The notes under the pieces are model-generated. The model saw only the letters and a program-made list of their open reading frames with translations. It was not told where the DNA came from and ran no database searches. Both the position numbers and the translations under genes were made by a program. 64,000 nucleotides of DNA from JBAJNN01 sp036881905. Lineage in GTDB: Bacteria > Pseudomonadota > Alphaproteobacteria > Rhizobiales > Im1. This document shows, in pieces, positions 52,290-61,290 of the stretch (within the stretch, counting starts at the first letter, position 1; every line of letters begins with the position of its first letter). The DNA is taken from contig JBAJNN010000007.1 of NCBI GenBank assembly GCA_036881905.1, positions 1 to 64,000 on the forward strand, read 5' to 3'.

Positions 52290-53060
52290 CTACGCGGTTC
52301 TTAGACGGTACTTGCCGTGCTTGTTCGACATCAGCAGGGTGCCCCAGCAGGGATGACGGCCAAACAGGTTGGCCATCTTCGTGTCCCGCGACCCGGCGTC
52401 CGCGAGCACGGCCTTGCCCGACTGCCAGGGCTCTCCCCGCTGTTCCGCCTCATGGAGAATTCGGATCACGTTTTGCTGGATGGTGCCGTCGAACAGATAC
52501 AGCATTCCGTTCGAGGTCACCTCCGAGTAGTCCGCAGTGTGGTTGAACCCTGGCTTGCCCGTATCGTCGGCATTTGCTCGGCTGGCAGCCTGCGCTGACA
52601 TGGCCGGGCAGGCCACGTGGTCGCGACGGCCACTCCGCTCCAGGCACCGCCGGATCTTGGAGCCGATGTCCTGGTTGTCCAGCCCCAGGGGCTTGCGGAT
52701 GAAATCGTCCGTGCCCTTCTGGAAGGCCTTCACGACGTCCTCGTGCTCCTTCGCCTGTCCGCTGACGATGAGGACCGGCATCAGATGGATATCGTGAGAG
52801 TTGCGGTTCGGATATCGTGCGCGAATTTCTTCGAGGAGCGTCATGCCGGAGTCGATGCGCGGCTTGATGGATTTCTCGTCCGGCTTGATCTTCAGGTCCA
52901 GCAGAACGTAGCAGAAGCCGCCCGCATCCAGAGCCTCGATCGCGGCGGCCTTGGTTTCCACATGAATATGGTCGTGCCCGAACGAGCGCAGCAGATCCGC
53001 GATCTCCGCCGCCATTTCCGGCTCGTCCTCGACGATTAATGCGACATGCTGCCCGGACAA
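52290..53060 (-). CDS. response regulator with unknown C-terminal domain
   Basis: A 256-residue protein from TTG 53060, nine bases after GGAGG. The receiver domain (residues 5-140) has acidic pocket Glu11-Asp12, phosphoacceptor Asp55 (LLDLKIKP), Ser100 and Lys123 (FIRKPLG), with an insertion after the Asp (DEKSIKPRIDSG). The C-terminal ~90 residues (GMLYLFDGTIQQNVIRILHEAEQRGEPWQSGKAVL, then LFGRHPCWGTLLMSNKHGKYRL) form no standard output domain I recognise; a winged-helix-like fold is possible. Encoded four bases after the histidine kinase stop, so the two probably form a phosphorelay. Confidence 0.8.
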   Translation of the reverse strand: MSGQHVALIVEDEPEMAAEIADLLRSFGHDHIHVETKAAAIEALDAGGFCYVLLDLKIKPDEKSIKPRIDSGMTLLEEIRARYPNRNSHDIHLMPVLIVSGQAKEHEDVVKAFQKGTDDFIRKPLGLDNQDIGSKIRRCLERSGRRDHVACPAMSAQAASRANADDTGKPGFNHTADYSEVTSNGMLYLFDGTIQQNVIRILHEAEQRGEPWQSGKAVLADAGSRDTKMANLFGRHPCWGTLLMSNKHGKYRLRTA

Positions 53061-53064
53061 CGGC

Positions 53065-54189
53065 TCAGTCCTCCACGCGCATCTGCTCGACGGGGAGGAC
53101 GACCACGACAGTGGTTCCTTCCCCCTCGGCACTGTCGATGGACAGGGTGCCTTGGTGGTCGATCTCGACGATCCGTTTCGCGAGAGGCAGCCCGAACCCC
53201 ATGCCGTTGCGTTTCCCGGTGGTGTAAAGCTGGACACAGTCCCTGACCGCTTCTTCGCCCATGCCGCAGCCGTTGTCCGAGATGGAAATGGCGATGTGGG
53301 ATTCGGCCTGCATCCGTGCCGCGATGTTGATTTCCGCCTTCCGGTCCAGCCCCTGGCAGGCCTCGATCGCATTCACGATGACGTTGATGACGGCCTGGAG
53401 AAGGCGCGAGCGGTTAGCCTCGACCCGCAACGCCGTATCCACATCGGAGTGAACGACCAGGCCCGCAGCCGGGTGATCGATGTTGCTGAGCGCCAGTTCC
53501 TCCGCCTCCTTAATGAGCGGGAGCAGATTTTCCGATGTGTAGTTTCCGACCGGCTCCGATGTGAATTCGCGCAGGTTATCGAGGATGTCGGCCAGCAGCC
53601 GAACTCGCCCACGGGCGCGCTCGATATGCGACCGGCTCCTCGTCGGAACGCCGGGAATCTCCTGGAGTTCGCGTTCGAGGTTCATCAGCGATGCGTCCAG
53701 GGGGGAAATGATCCGGACAATCTCGTGATAGGCCAGTCGAACGAACCGGGTATGGAGGTTGTCGGCGATCTTGAGCGCCGCCCGCCTTGCCTGGCTGCCA
53801 TGACGGGATTCCAGGTCCTTCAGAAGCCCCAGGATCTTGTCACCGTGATCGTCGCTGTTGATGTCCGCCCGCGTGAGTTCGGTTCGCCGTTGCAGCGTCT
53901 TTCGCGCCGCCTCGCGGACCCAGGCGTTCTCGTCCTCGATGATTTTGGCGAGCGCGGCATGGAACTGCTCATGGCGGAGGAAAAGAAGGGCGTGCGCGAC
54001 GGATTTTCGGACCTCCCACTTTGGATGCGCCGCAAGCCGGACAAACCTCGTAGCGACATCCTCGGTAAAGTTAGGGTCGATATTGCGGTGACGTAGCAGA
54101 TCGCCAGCCATGTCGACGGCGTCCTGGACCGTGACCCAGTCCCGGGAATCGAGATCATCCAGCAGTGTCTGTGTCTCGTCCGTCACCAC
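53065..54189 (-). CDS. HEAT-repeat histidine kinase (GHKL)
   Basis: A 374-residue soluble kinase-like protein. Residues 1-110 are HEAT-type repeats (DVATRFVRLAAHPKWEVRKSVAHALLFLR, then IIEDENAWVREAARKTL). A dimerisation/phosphoacceptor helix has His155 (AYHEIVRIISPL). The ATP-binding domain shows N-box NVIVNAIEAC, G1 box ISDNGCGMGEE and G2 box GMGFGLPLAKRIVE. No membrane segment, so the signal is cytoplasmic, perhaps read by the HEAT repeats. It is encoded 11 bases after the SMC-like ATPase and just before its response regulator. Confidence 0.88.
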   Translation of the reverse strand: MVTDETQTLLDDLDSRDWVTVQDAVDMAGDLLRHRNIDPNFTEDVATRFVRLAAHPKWEVRKSVAHALLFLRHEQFHAALAKIIEDENAWVREAARKTLQRRTELTRADINSDDHGDKILGLLKDLESRHGSQARRAALKIADNLHTRFVRLAYHEIVRIISPLDASLMNLERELQEIPGVPTRSRSHIERARGRVRLLADILDNLREFTSEPVGNYTSENLLPLIKEAEELALSNIDHPAAGLVVHSDVDTALRVEANRSRLLQAVINVIVNAIEACQGLDRKAEINIAARMQAESHIAISISDNGCGMGEEAVRDCVQLYTTGKRNGMGFGLPLAKRIVEIDHQGTLSIDSAEGEGTTVVVVLPVEQMRVED

Positions 54190-54200
54190 GATCGCCCAGT

Positions 54201-56132
54201 TCAGTGACCGTACTTCTGCATGCGCAGCATGAAAGCTTCCGCGCCACCCTCAAGAAGGTGTTCGACCTCGCCCTTGACGTCATCGACCGTTCCCACATGG
54301 GTCACCGTCCCTCGACGACCGTCCGAACTGAACACGAAGACCCTCTCGGCTTCCCCGAGGACCGGGATATTCGGGTTGTGGGTCACGAAGATCAGCTGGC
54401 GCCCGCCCTTCGCATCGCGCAGGCTCTTGACGATCGTGTCGTAGACGAAGGCGTTGTCGAGGTTGTCTTCCGGCTGGTCGATCAACAGAGGCCGTTCGCT
54501 TTCGAGAAGCAGGATGGGAAGGATGACCGTGCAACGCTGCCCGGTGGAGAGGTCGGCCGAGTTCTTGTAATCCGCGCCGTCCTTCAATTCGATGAACGGC
54601 TCATCCCCCAGATCCACGGTTTCCAGTTTGAACGCGTAGTCGCTGTCCTGGATATGGCTGACGATGCGACCCGCCTGGTCCTCGCCGATCCCCGCCCGTT
54701 CCGACAGGCGCTCCGCATTCCCTTTCCGGATGATCGGCGACAATTCCTCGGGCGACAGGCTTTCGACGATCCGTGAGACGAGATGATTGTACCGGGTCCC
54801 GGACCCCTTGAGGGCTTCCTTGAGAAGGTCTTCGTAGCTTGACCGGTCTCCGGCCTGCGTGATGCTGACCCGGATAGTCGGCGCGAGCGCCGCCGTCAGA
54901 CGTTCCGCCACGGCCTTGCGAAGGGCGAACCGCCGGTCACGAAGATCGGACAGTTCGGAGGTCATCCTGCGATGTTCCCCCTCAAGCGCTTTTCGTTTCT
55001 GCTTCAACGCTTCGAGTTCGCTCCGCGCCTTGGACAGTTCGAAATGCCTCTGCTGGAGCCTTACCCTTTCGGTCGCCCGCTCCTGCTCCTGGGCCGAACG
55101 GGCAACGATTTCGCGATACTGCTGCTCCTGGCGCGCATGCTCGTCCTGCAACCGTCTGGACAGGTTTGCCAAGCCCTCCGATGCCTTGTTGCACCGACTT
55201 TGGATTTTCGGCACGGCATCGCGGAAGACGCCGACGAATTCCGAGACAAGGGTGGAAACTTCCCTAAAAATGGCGGCGTTCGGGCTCTCGGCGAATCCAT
55301 CCCCCAGGGCATTCTGGCATTCCTCGGCAATCCGGGCGGCAAACCGCTCGAAATCGTCGGCGACCTCGCCAACCACGGCTTGAAGCTCCCGAACGGCCTC
55401 GGATTCACTCGTCCGCAACGCCTTGTGGGTGTGGGCGGTATTGATCAGGTCGGCTTCCGGCCCCTCGACCACCTGCATTTCCTTCAGGCGCTTGCCGACG
55501 ATGTCGATCTCGGGGACGACGTCTTCGATTTCGCGGATGTTGCGGTCGAGAAGTCTCAAGTCGACCGCGCTCTGTTCGATGGCCCGCTTGAGTTTTTGGA
55601 TCTCCGTGCTGGCTTCGCGAACCGCTTCCTCCTCGAACTTGTCGATCAGAGAAAGCTGAAAGCGCGGATTGGTGGCGATCTCCTCGATCTCGTTCTGGCT
55701 GTAGATGTCCGCCTTGAAAACCAGGTCCCGGTCCAGGGAAACGGCAACCGGGTCTCCGTCCGCATCGAGAATCTGGGCACTGTCGTCCCATGGCCGCTCG
55801 GCCCGGTAACGGGTTCCGTGCTTGGTCTCCACGTCCAGGCGGATGGTGCCGCTGCCAAGGTTGCCTCGGACGATCCCCTCGACGGCTTTCGCTCGCGGCT
55901 TCCCCTCGGCCGGGTCGGGCATCAATCCCAGAATGTAGCGGATGAATTCCAGGACCGTGGTCTTGCCGGTGCCGCGACCGCCGATGATGCAGTTCAGGCC
56001 ATCCACGAACTCAAGCCTCGCGCCGTCGAGAAAGCCGCCGGACACTTCCACGGCCTGGATCTTGTGATGTGCTTTTGCTCCGCCGCCGGTCATCGCGATC
56101 TCCGGGGTTTCGTTTTCTTCGTTGCCTACCAT
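54201..56132 (-). CDS. SMC-like coiled-coil ATPase
   Basis: A 643-residue ABC-type ATPase. Walker A is GGRGTGKTT (51-59), with QNEIEEIATNPRFQLSLIDKF downstream as in TrlF-like ATPases. A long coiled coil spans ~180-430 (LQDEHARQEQQYREIVARSAQEQERATERVRLQQRH), then signature-like DLSTGQRCTVILPILLL, Walker B PLLIDQPEDNLDN and H-loop FVTHNPNIPVLG. Such ATPases often detect DNA ends or phage structures in defence systems. It is the central gene of the attR operon, between PIN and the kinase. Confidence 0.87.
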   Translation of the reverse strand: MVGNEENETPEIAMTGGGAKAHHKIQAVEVSGGFLDGARLEFVDGLNCIIGGRGTGKTTVLEFIRYILGLMPDPAEGKPRAKAVEGIVRGNLGSGTIRLDVETKHGTRYRAERPWDDSAQILDADGDPVAVSLDRDLVFKADIYSQNEIEEIATNPRFQLSLIDKFEEEAVREASTEIQKLKRAIEQSAVDLRLLDRNIREIEDVVPEIDIVGKRLKEMQVVEGPEADLINTAHTHKALRTSESEAVRELQAVVGEVADDFERFAARIAEECQNALGDGFAESPNAAIFREVSTLVSEFVGVFRDAVPKIQSRCNKASEGLANLSRRLQDEHARQEQQYREIVARSAQEQERATERVRLQQRHFELSKARSELEALKQKRKALEGEHRRMTSELSDLRDRRFALRKAVAERLTAALAPTIRVSITQAGDRSSYEDLLKEALKGSGTRYNHLVSRIVESLSPEELSPIIRKGNAERLSERAGIGEDQAGRIVSHIQDSDYAFKLETVDLGDEPFIELKDGADYKNSADLSTGQRCTVILPILLLESERPLLIDQPEDNLDNAFVYDTIVKSLRDAKGGRQLIFVTHNPNIPVLGEAERVFVFSSDGRRGTVTHVGTVDDVKGEVEHLLEGGAEAFMLRMQKYGH

Positions 56133-56184
56133 CTTAACCTTTCCCTATGCCCGGTTTGCACCGCCCTTGGCATCGGTCTGAATT

Positions 56185-56688
56185 TCACTCGGACAGCTGT
56201 CGAATACGTCGCGCCAACTCCGGACCCGGCACATGGCATCTCGGGTCGTCCCGCATTGCTTGGAGCGCCGCCAGGATGGCCCGCGCCGGCACAACGCCCT
56301 CGGCAAGCATGTGGTCCACCAGCCACAACACGCCGTGGACCTCTATGTCCTCGGCTTCGGCGAATGTTCGCATCGCCTTGTCGCCGGTCAGAAGCGCGTA
56401 TTTCCTGCCCGACGCCAGCGCGAGGGCAAAGCAGTCCACCAAGCTCAGGCGACGGCGGCGGGACTGATAGGACAGCGCGGTCGTAACCCCGATCGGATCG
56501 AGCGCCTCGACACCGAGGCCGAAGCGAACCAGGTCTTCGCGGCTGTATTGCCCGAGGTCGATCAGTTCCTCCTCGAACAGCAGGTCCGGCACGACGAACT
56601 CGAAAGGCAAACGGAACACCTCCTCCAGGAGGCCCCGCTTGGAAAATTCGATCAGTACCGAGCTGTCGCTGACGAGGATCCGCACCAT
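56185..56688 (-). CDS. PIN-domain nuclease-like protein
   Basis: A 167-residue PIN-fold protein. Acidic active-site residues: Asp8 (LVSDSSVLI), Glu40/41 (LLFEEELI), Asp85 (LSLVDCFALALA) and Asp103 (LLTGDKAMR), a full set for a metal-dependent RNase. It lies four bases after the XRE-ImmA gene, an arrangement known from toxin-antitoxin-like pairs in which the metallopeptidase regulates the operon. It probably acts as the RNA-cleaving effector of the operon. Confidence 0.85.
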   Translation of the reverse strand: MVRILVSDSSVLIEFSKRGLLEEVFRLPFEFVVPDLLFEEELIDLGQYSREDLVRFGLGVEALDPIGVTTALSYQSRRRRLSLVDCFALALASGRKYALLTGDKAMRTFAEAEDIEVHGVLWLVDHMLAEGVVPARAILAALQAMRDDPRCHVPGPELARRIRQLSE

Positions 56689-56691
56689 CCA

Positions 56692-57744
56692 TCACCCCGC
56701 CGGACCGGACATGATGCGCTCGATCTCGCTCACCGGCAGGCCCAGCAACTCGGCGGCCTTCGACTCGGAAATCGCCTCCTCCGCCAGGGCCCGGAAACAC
56801 AGGCGGCGGAACCGGCGGGTCGGCTCGTCGCGGTCCAGGGGGGCCGGCTCCGCTCTTCTCCATCCCCGCCCGATGCCCGAGAAGACTCCACGCAGCGTCG
56901 CCTCGCTGATGATTCCAAGGTCCCGAAGGCGAACGACCAGGGCGGCCGCGCTGACGCCGAACATCTGCTTGATTTCGATGAGCTCGGCATAGCCGAACGC
57001 ATGTCTCCGCCGCCCGACCTCATCAAACAGTTCTTCCTTGGGCGCAAGAAAGGCACTGGCGAACCGATGGCATGCCTTCTCCTCGTTGAGATCACCCCTG
57101 ACGTCGAGGAGCATGTGCCCGAGTTCGTGGGCAAGGGTAAACCGCTGGCGCTCGATCGACTTGCCGGTGGAGCAAACCACGACGGGAACCCCCTCGGTAC
57201 CGGGCCGGCGCACATTGCAGGTCACTCCATCGACCGACAATGGGAAGTCCAGCTTGAGAACCTTGATTCCCCGCTCTTCAAGAAGTTCGGTCATATCGGG
57301 AATGGGATTGCCGCCGAGCTTCCAGGCCGCGCGAACGGACTCTGCGGCATCCTCGGCGTCTTCGATGACATGGACCGGGAAGGGCGCCCCCTCAGGCTCC
57401 TCCCACCCAGCGCTGGAAATATCGAGCAGTTCCTCGACCTGGAGATAGCGGTCCACGTGATCGAGGACGGCCCCTTCGACCATGGCCCGTTTCCGCGCCT
57501 TGGTCGAGGCGAGCTTTCTGAACTCCACACCCTCCAGGGAAACATTGGTCGGGCTCAGGAGGTAGCTCATCGAGACCCCGAGGGCCTTCGACAGGGCAAT
57601 GGACACGGTCGAACTCGGCATCATCTCGCCGCGCTCGTACTTGCCGATGGCTTGCGCGGAGACGACGCCGTCGATACGGGATGCCAGGTCGCGAAGCGAC
57701 AATCTTTCGCGCTTTCTGGCGAGCTTCAGACGTTCACTGAACAT
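56692..57744 (-). CDS. XRE regulator fused to ImmA/IrrE metallopeptidase
   Basis: A 350-residue protein. The N-terminal XRE helix-turn-helix (ERLKLARKRERLSLRDLASRI, then ...AIGKYERGEMMPSSTVSIALSKALGVS) is followed by a COG2856 zinc peptidase with H206-E-L-G-H210 (RFTLAHELGHMLL) and CHRFASAFLAPKEELF. Such proteins repress their own operons and cut a partner repressor or themselves when triggered. It is the first gene of the five-gene attR operon, with a strong promoter and operator-like repeat upstream and an AAAGGAGG ribosome site. Confidence 0.9.
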   Translation of the reverse strand: MFSERLKLARKRERLSLRDLASRIDGVVSAQAIGKYERGEMMPSSTVSIALSKALGVSMSYLLSPTNVSLEGVEFRKLASTKARKRAMVEGAVLDHVDRYLQVEELLDISSAGWEEPEGAPFPVHVIEDAEDAAESVRAAWKLGGNPIPDMTELLEERGIKVLKLDFPLSVDGVTCNVRRPGTEGVPVVVCSTGKSIERQRFTLAHELGHMLLDVRGDLNEEKACHRFASAFLAPKEELFDEVGRRRHAFGYAELIEIKQMFGVSAAALVVRLRDLGIISEATLRGVFSGIGRGWRRAEPAPLDRDEPTRRFRRLCFRALAEEAISESKAAELLGLPVSEIERIMSGPAG

Positions 57745-57759
57745 GGCGGCCTCCTTTCG

Positions 57760-57795
57760 GTTTACATACTATAAAAACGAAACGATTTTGTAAAC
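57760..57795 (-). promoter_or_regulatory. promoter/operator of the attR operon
   Basis: On the minus strand, TTTACA (57794-57789), a 17-bp spacer and TATAGT (57771-57766) form a good promoter. A perfect 7-bp inverted repeat, GTTTACA (57760-57766) and TGTAAAC (57789-57795), covers the -35 box and the position just after the -10 box. This is a natural site for self-repression by the XRE protein encoded 16 bases downstream. Confidence 0.75.
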
Positions 57796-57930
57796 TTGCT
57801 GATTTGCCACCCCAGTTCAGCGGCTGGAAGCCCGGTCCAAAGTCCACGTGGTAACGACATCGTTATTTTCGCCAAGCCCAAGTAACGGACTCGTTCCTAC
57901 CCAGGACCACGCGGAGTTTCGCTCCCTCTT

Positions 57931-57951
57931 GAGTCCATGAGGAGTCCATGG
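57931..57951. promoter_or_regulatory. right arm-type integrase sites (two repeats)
   Basis: GAGTCCATG (57931-57939) and GAGTCCATGG (57942-57951), phased by 11 bases, match the pair inside attL (5819, 5830). Their position 28 bases from the att repeat makes them likely arm-type sites. Confidence 0.7.
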
Positions 57952-57978
57952 CGATTTAGTTTATGTTTTGGCAGAATA

Positions 57979-58091
<113 letters not shown>

Positions 58092-59269
58092 ATAACCTCT
58101 CGTTGCCAACGAGACAACTCGCATAGGAGGTTTTTGCCGCAATGTAAAGCCCTGCCAAAATTTTTCCTCCGTCTTGTTTTTGTTTCGACAAGAGCAGATT
58201 CAGAGCCGACCAGCTCCACCGTCCCCCAGATTTTGAGTGGCGATCAATAACAAGACGATCCTGTCCTAGGGGGTGTTCCCACCAGGACCCGCTTACGAAG
58301 TGGACTCCTCCGGGAACCGGCATTGATTGCACAAACATGATTCGGTGTTCGTATGATTGGCGGAGAGACTTCGATAGAGGGGAAAATCAGCTTTTTCGAC
58401 TTCGAGTACAGGCTGAAAGGATCTTTCGGCAAAGAGCGACCTGTTTGAGAAATTAGCCGTGAATATCGACTTCGGGATGTTCCAGCCCATTCTCGTTAAA
58501 GCGTTTGGCCGGCGCGATCTCTTGCAAGGGCGGCCGGTTTTAAGCTTGTGATCCCCGTGCTGAAATTCGAGACGCTCGTGCTTCAGGCCCTGCACGGCCT
58601 ATCGTTTCGGCACACAGACTATCCTGCTACGTAACCGGCTCAAATTGGATGCGCGTTGGACCGTGATCTGTCATAATGTCAGCCGCATTCATCGCAAGCC
58701 GTCACGGGGCGCGTGAACCAATGGCCAGAGGCCGCAACCCGGTTGAATGCGGCAAAATCAAAAGTGCGCCGTCATGTCGTGCATGTCTTTGCCGAGGAAA
58801 AGACCAGATCGGAAAGATGCGTGCCGAGGCCTACATCACGCATGTTGACATGGCCTGCAATATGAAGCGCTGGTGCTCCCCGGGGTCAAAACGCGCCGCC
58901 GCGTGACAAAACGCGCGCCAAGAGGGCGGCAACCGCCAAACGACAAAAACCAAACCGACAAAAGCAGCGAGAATTTAACGAACGAAAACCCTCTCAAACC
59001 AAAATTTAAGCGTATCCGGAGGTAAGCACGTCAAAAGTCAGGTAGAGGACAAAACCGTGAGAAACGAGAGAATCTCGCGCTGTCGGTTCCGTGATCTGGG
59101 CCAGTAACAGCCACGGTAAACAGGGATATTATCCTTAAATTGGTGGCGGTGACTTATCCCCGCCCGTCTAAGGGCTATTATGATCAATGGTAGAGGTATT
59201 TATTCCTAATTTTGTACTCTTTTGCACTGCGAGCCGCAACAGAAAACTGGTGAAAACAAGGATGAAACC
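58092..59269. other. ~1.2 kb without a recognisable gene
   Basis: Chromosomal flank after the tRNA. Several ORFs of 60-100 codons exist on both strands, none with family character, and composition changes along the stretch. It holds the upstream region of the DnaA-C-like gene. It may contain remains of an older insertion at the tRNA. Confidence 0.45.
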
Positions 59270-59743
59270 ATGAACCGCAGCACCCGCCGCCGAAGAAACG
59301 GCCTGTTGTCTGTACGTGTTGGTTACGCGACGCCTGAGAAGCGCGAAAGTTTATACCCGCATGGTCCGTGGTCTTGCGGCTTTACCTGCCATATTTTGCC
59401 TCTGACCCGGCTGGCGACGTGCCGTTTTGTGCAATTGATTGTCGTTCGCGCCTTTTGCATCAGCGTATCTGATTTGCTGGCGGCGCGACGCTGCCGCGCG
59501 CATGTCGCCTGTGCCCGCCAGGTTGCCATGTATCTGACGCATATTACCTGTCAGTTCTCCATGACAGAGGTTGGACGGTGTTACGGGCGTGATCGCACGA
59601 CAGCCGCCCATGCCTGCCGGTGCGTGGAAGATCGACGGGATGACCCCCTGTTTGACATGTCTCTCTATGCTTTGGAATCAGTCATACAAATCTGGATGAA
59701 ACGACAGAGTATTATTCATAATTTTTTAAATAATTTTAATTAA
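59270..59743 (+). CDS. DnaA C-terminal-domain-like DNA-binding protein
   Basis: A 157-residue protein starting at 59270, after AAGGATGAAACC. Residues ~70-140 match the DnaA domain IV: SDLLAARRCRAHVACARQVAMYLTHITCQFSMTEVGRCYGRDRTTAAHACRCVED. That pattern is the DnaA-box-binding helix set, without any ATPase domain. The N-terminus is basic. Such standalone domains occur in alphaproteobacteria, often beside DUF6456. It may compete with DnaA or regulate nearby genes. It lies 16 bases before the DUF6456 gene. Confidence 0.8.
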   Translation: MNRSTRRRRNGLLSVRVGYATPEKRESLYPHGPWSCGFTCHILPLTRLATCRFVQLIVVRAFCISVSDLLAARRCRAHVACARQVAMYLTHITCQFSMTEVGRCYGRDRTTAAHACRCVEDRRDDPLFDMSLYALESVIQIWMKRQSIIHNFLNNFN

Positions 59744-59759
59744 ACAGCAGGAAATGTTC

Positions 59760-60653
59760 ATGAAATTTAATAATCCATTTTTAAAGAACACATTAAAAAT
59801 TTTTTACCATCTTGAACGGGGTGAATTTTACTTATCTCGTCATAAAATTGGGAGCTTGGCTAAGACAGCTTGCTGGGGGCTTTTTAAAGCCGGTGCTGGT
59901 CAATGTACAACGATGCTAAATATCAAGGAAGTCATGGTACAAAGGTGGTTGGCCATGGATTGGCTGGAGGAAATCGAAAAGACCGGTCGCCTGCGCCTGT
60001 CATCGACCGGACTTGCGTGGTACAGGCGCGCGCTTGCCCAACGCGACGGCGCTCCGAATATTTTCGCAAGCCAACACCGGATTGAAGCGACCCGTTTGAT
60101 TGATGACGGACAGACAAGAAAGACCCACGTCAAAACCAACGAAACCGAAACCCCGCTTGGGTGGTTGCGACGCCGAAAGGGCCCCGATGGAGCCCCCTTC
60201 ATCAATGAGGCTCAATATGATGCCGGGGAGCGACTGCGAGTGGATTTTACAATCGCCGGCATGTCCGCGCATGTGACTTCCAATTGGGATAAAGTCATTG
60301 GATCACGTCGCCGGGCCGCCTCGCGGAGCAATATGGCGCTTGACGTTCATGATCGGGTACTGATGGCCCGTGAGCGTTTATTTGCCGCATTTGAAGCCGT
60401 GGGGCCGGAACTGACCGGCATCCTGGTGGAAGTTTGTTGTCTCGCCAACGGGCTGGAGGCGGCCGAAAGAACGTTGGGATGGCCCCAAAGATCGGGAAAG
60501 ATCGTCCTAAAACTGGCTCTGACAAGCCTTGCGCGTCACTACGGTTTGCTGAAACCGCCGCAAGGAACCCCTTCGCGCGCCACCTCTATCCGCCACTGGG
60601 GTATGGAAGGCTATCGGCCAAGCCTTCCAGATCATGATGGGGGCAGGGACTAA
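59760..60653 (+). CDS. DUF6456 protein
   Basis: A 297-residue protein. The ATG at 59760 is preferred, because AGGA lies at proper distance; 59754 is the alternative. The N-terminal ~90 residues look like a winged helix (WLAMDWLEEIEKTGRLRLSSTGLAWYRRAL). The C-terminal DUF6456 part is FINEAQYDAGERLRVDFTIAGMSAHVTSNWDKV, then ARERLFAAFEAVGPELTGILVEVCC and RSGKIVLKLALTSLARHYG. Found in many alphaproteobacteria; sometimes called replication protein, but its role is not proven. Confidence 0.82.
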   Translation: MKFNNPFLKNTLKIFYHLERGEFYLSRHKIGSLAKTACWGLFKAGAGQCTTMLNIKEVMVQRWLAMDWLEEIEKTGRLRLSSTGLAWYRRALAQRDGAPNIFASQHRIEATRLIDDGQTRKTHVKTNETETPLGWLRRRKGPDGAPFINEAQYDAGERLRVDFTIAGMSAHVTSNWDKVIGSRRRAASRSNMALDVHDRVLMARERLFAAFEAVGPELTGILVEVCCLANGLEAAERTLGWPQRSGKIVLKLALTSLARHYGLLKPPQGTPSRATSIRHWGMEGYRPSLPDHDGGRD

Positions 60654-60670
60654 TGTGCAAGGACAGAACC

Positions 60671-60792
60671 GATCGATAACAACAATCACGCTCCTTGATC
60701 GGAATTGCCGATCATTTGGACCGATCAGCTAGAGGGGCTTGGCCTATGTGATCTGAAAAAGCGATCGGGAGGCATGATCGAAACCAACGATC
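60671..60792. repeat. eight GATC sites phased by 13 bp
   Basis: GATC starts at 60671, 60697, 60710, 60723, 60750, 60763, 60776 and 60789: steps of 26, 13, 13, 27, 13, 13 and 13. One site per 256 bases is expected. The intervening bases differ between units, so this is a phased array, not a plain tandem repeat. It lies between the convergent DUF6456 and sufE genes. Confidence 0.75.
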
Positions 60793-60840
60793 AAGACGGA
60801 TAATTGAAAGGGAAGGCCGGACCAACCGGAACGGGGGCGC

Positions 60841-61290
60841 TTAATCGGCGCGGTCTCGCCGCATAACCAAACGCGCATCCTGTCTGATGCGTTCGACCAT
60901 GCTGGTCAGGCCATTCCCCCGCTGTGGGGTGAGATGCTCGTCGAGGCCGATTTTTGCGAATATGGAGTGAATATCGGTTTTGAGGATTTCTTCGGCCCGG
61001 CGTTGCGAACAGGCCGTAAACAGGATGGTCATCAGGCCGCGTACGATATGGGCGTCGCTGTCTCCGCTGAAAACCATGACCGAGGCGCCGTCACGCTCTT
61101 CCAGCCTGCCGGCAATCCACACCTGGCTCACACAGCCATGCACTTTGTTTTCTGGCGTTCGTTCCACCCTGCCAAACCGCGTCAACTTGGATCCAAGCTC
61201 GATGAGATAGCGATAGCGGTCCTCCCAATCATCGAGCATTTTAAAATTCTCGGTGATCTCGTTAATATCGTCTGTCTGGTCTGTAGGCAT
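60841..61290 (-). CDS. sufE: SufE sulfur acceptor protein
   Basis: A 149-residue SufE-family protein, which accepts persulfide sulfur from the cysteine desulfurase SufS for Fe-S cluster assembly. The acceptor is Cys53 in KVHGCVSQVW. DDWEDRYRYLIELG at the N-terminus and IHSIFAKIGLDEHLTPQRGNGLTSMVERIR at the C-terminus are family hallmarks. The ATG at 61290 (MPTDQTDD) gives the normal length; an upstream extension is not needed. It is on its own here, with no other suf gene in the window. Confidence 0.93.
   Translation of the reverse strand: MPTDQTDDINEITENFKMLDDWEDRYRYLIELGSKLTRFGRVERTPENKVHGCVSQVWIAGRLEERDGASVMVFSGDSDAHIVRGLMTILFTACSQRRAEEILKTDIHSIFAKIGLDEHLTPQRGNGLTSMVERIRQDARLVMRRDRAD

Noticed and set aside
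58676..58906. A 76-codon gene in the right flank
   Set aside because: No ribosome site, no recognisable pattern, and unusual Cys/Met composition; treated as chance.
60671..60792. oriC of the chromosome
   Set aside because: No DnaA-box cluster or AT-rich unwinding region is seen and the usual oriC neighbour genes are absent.
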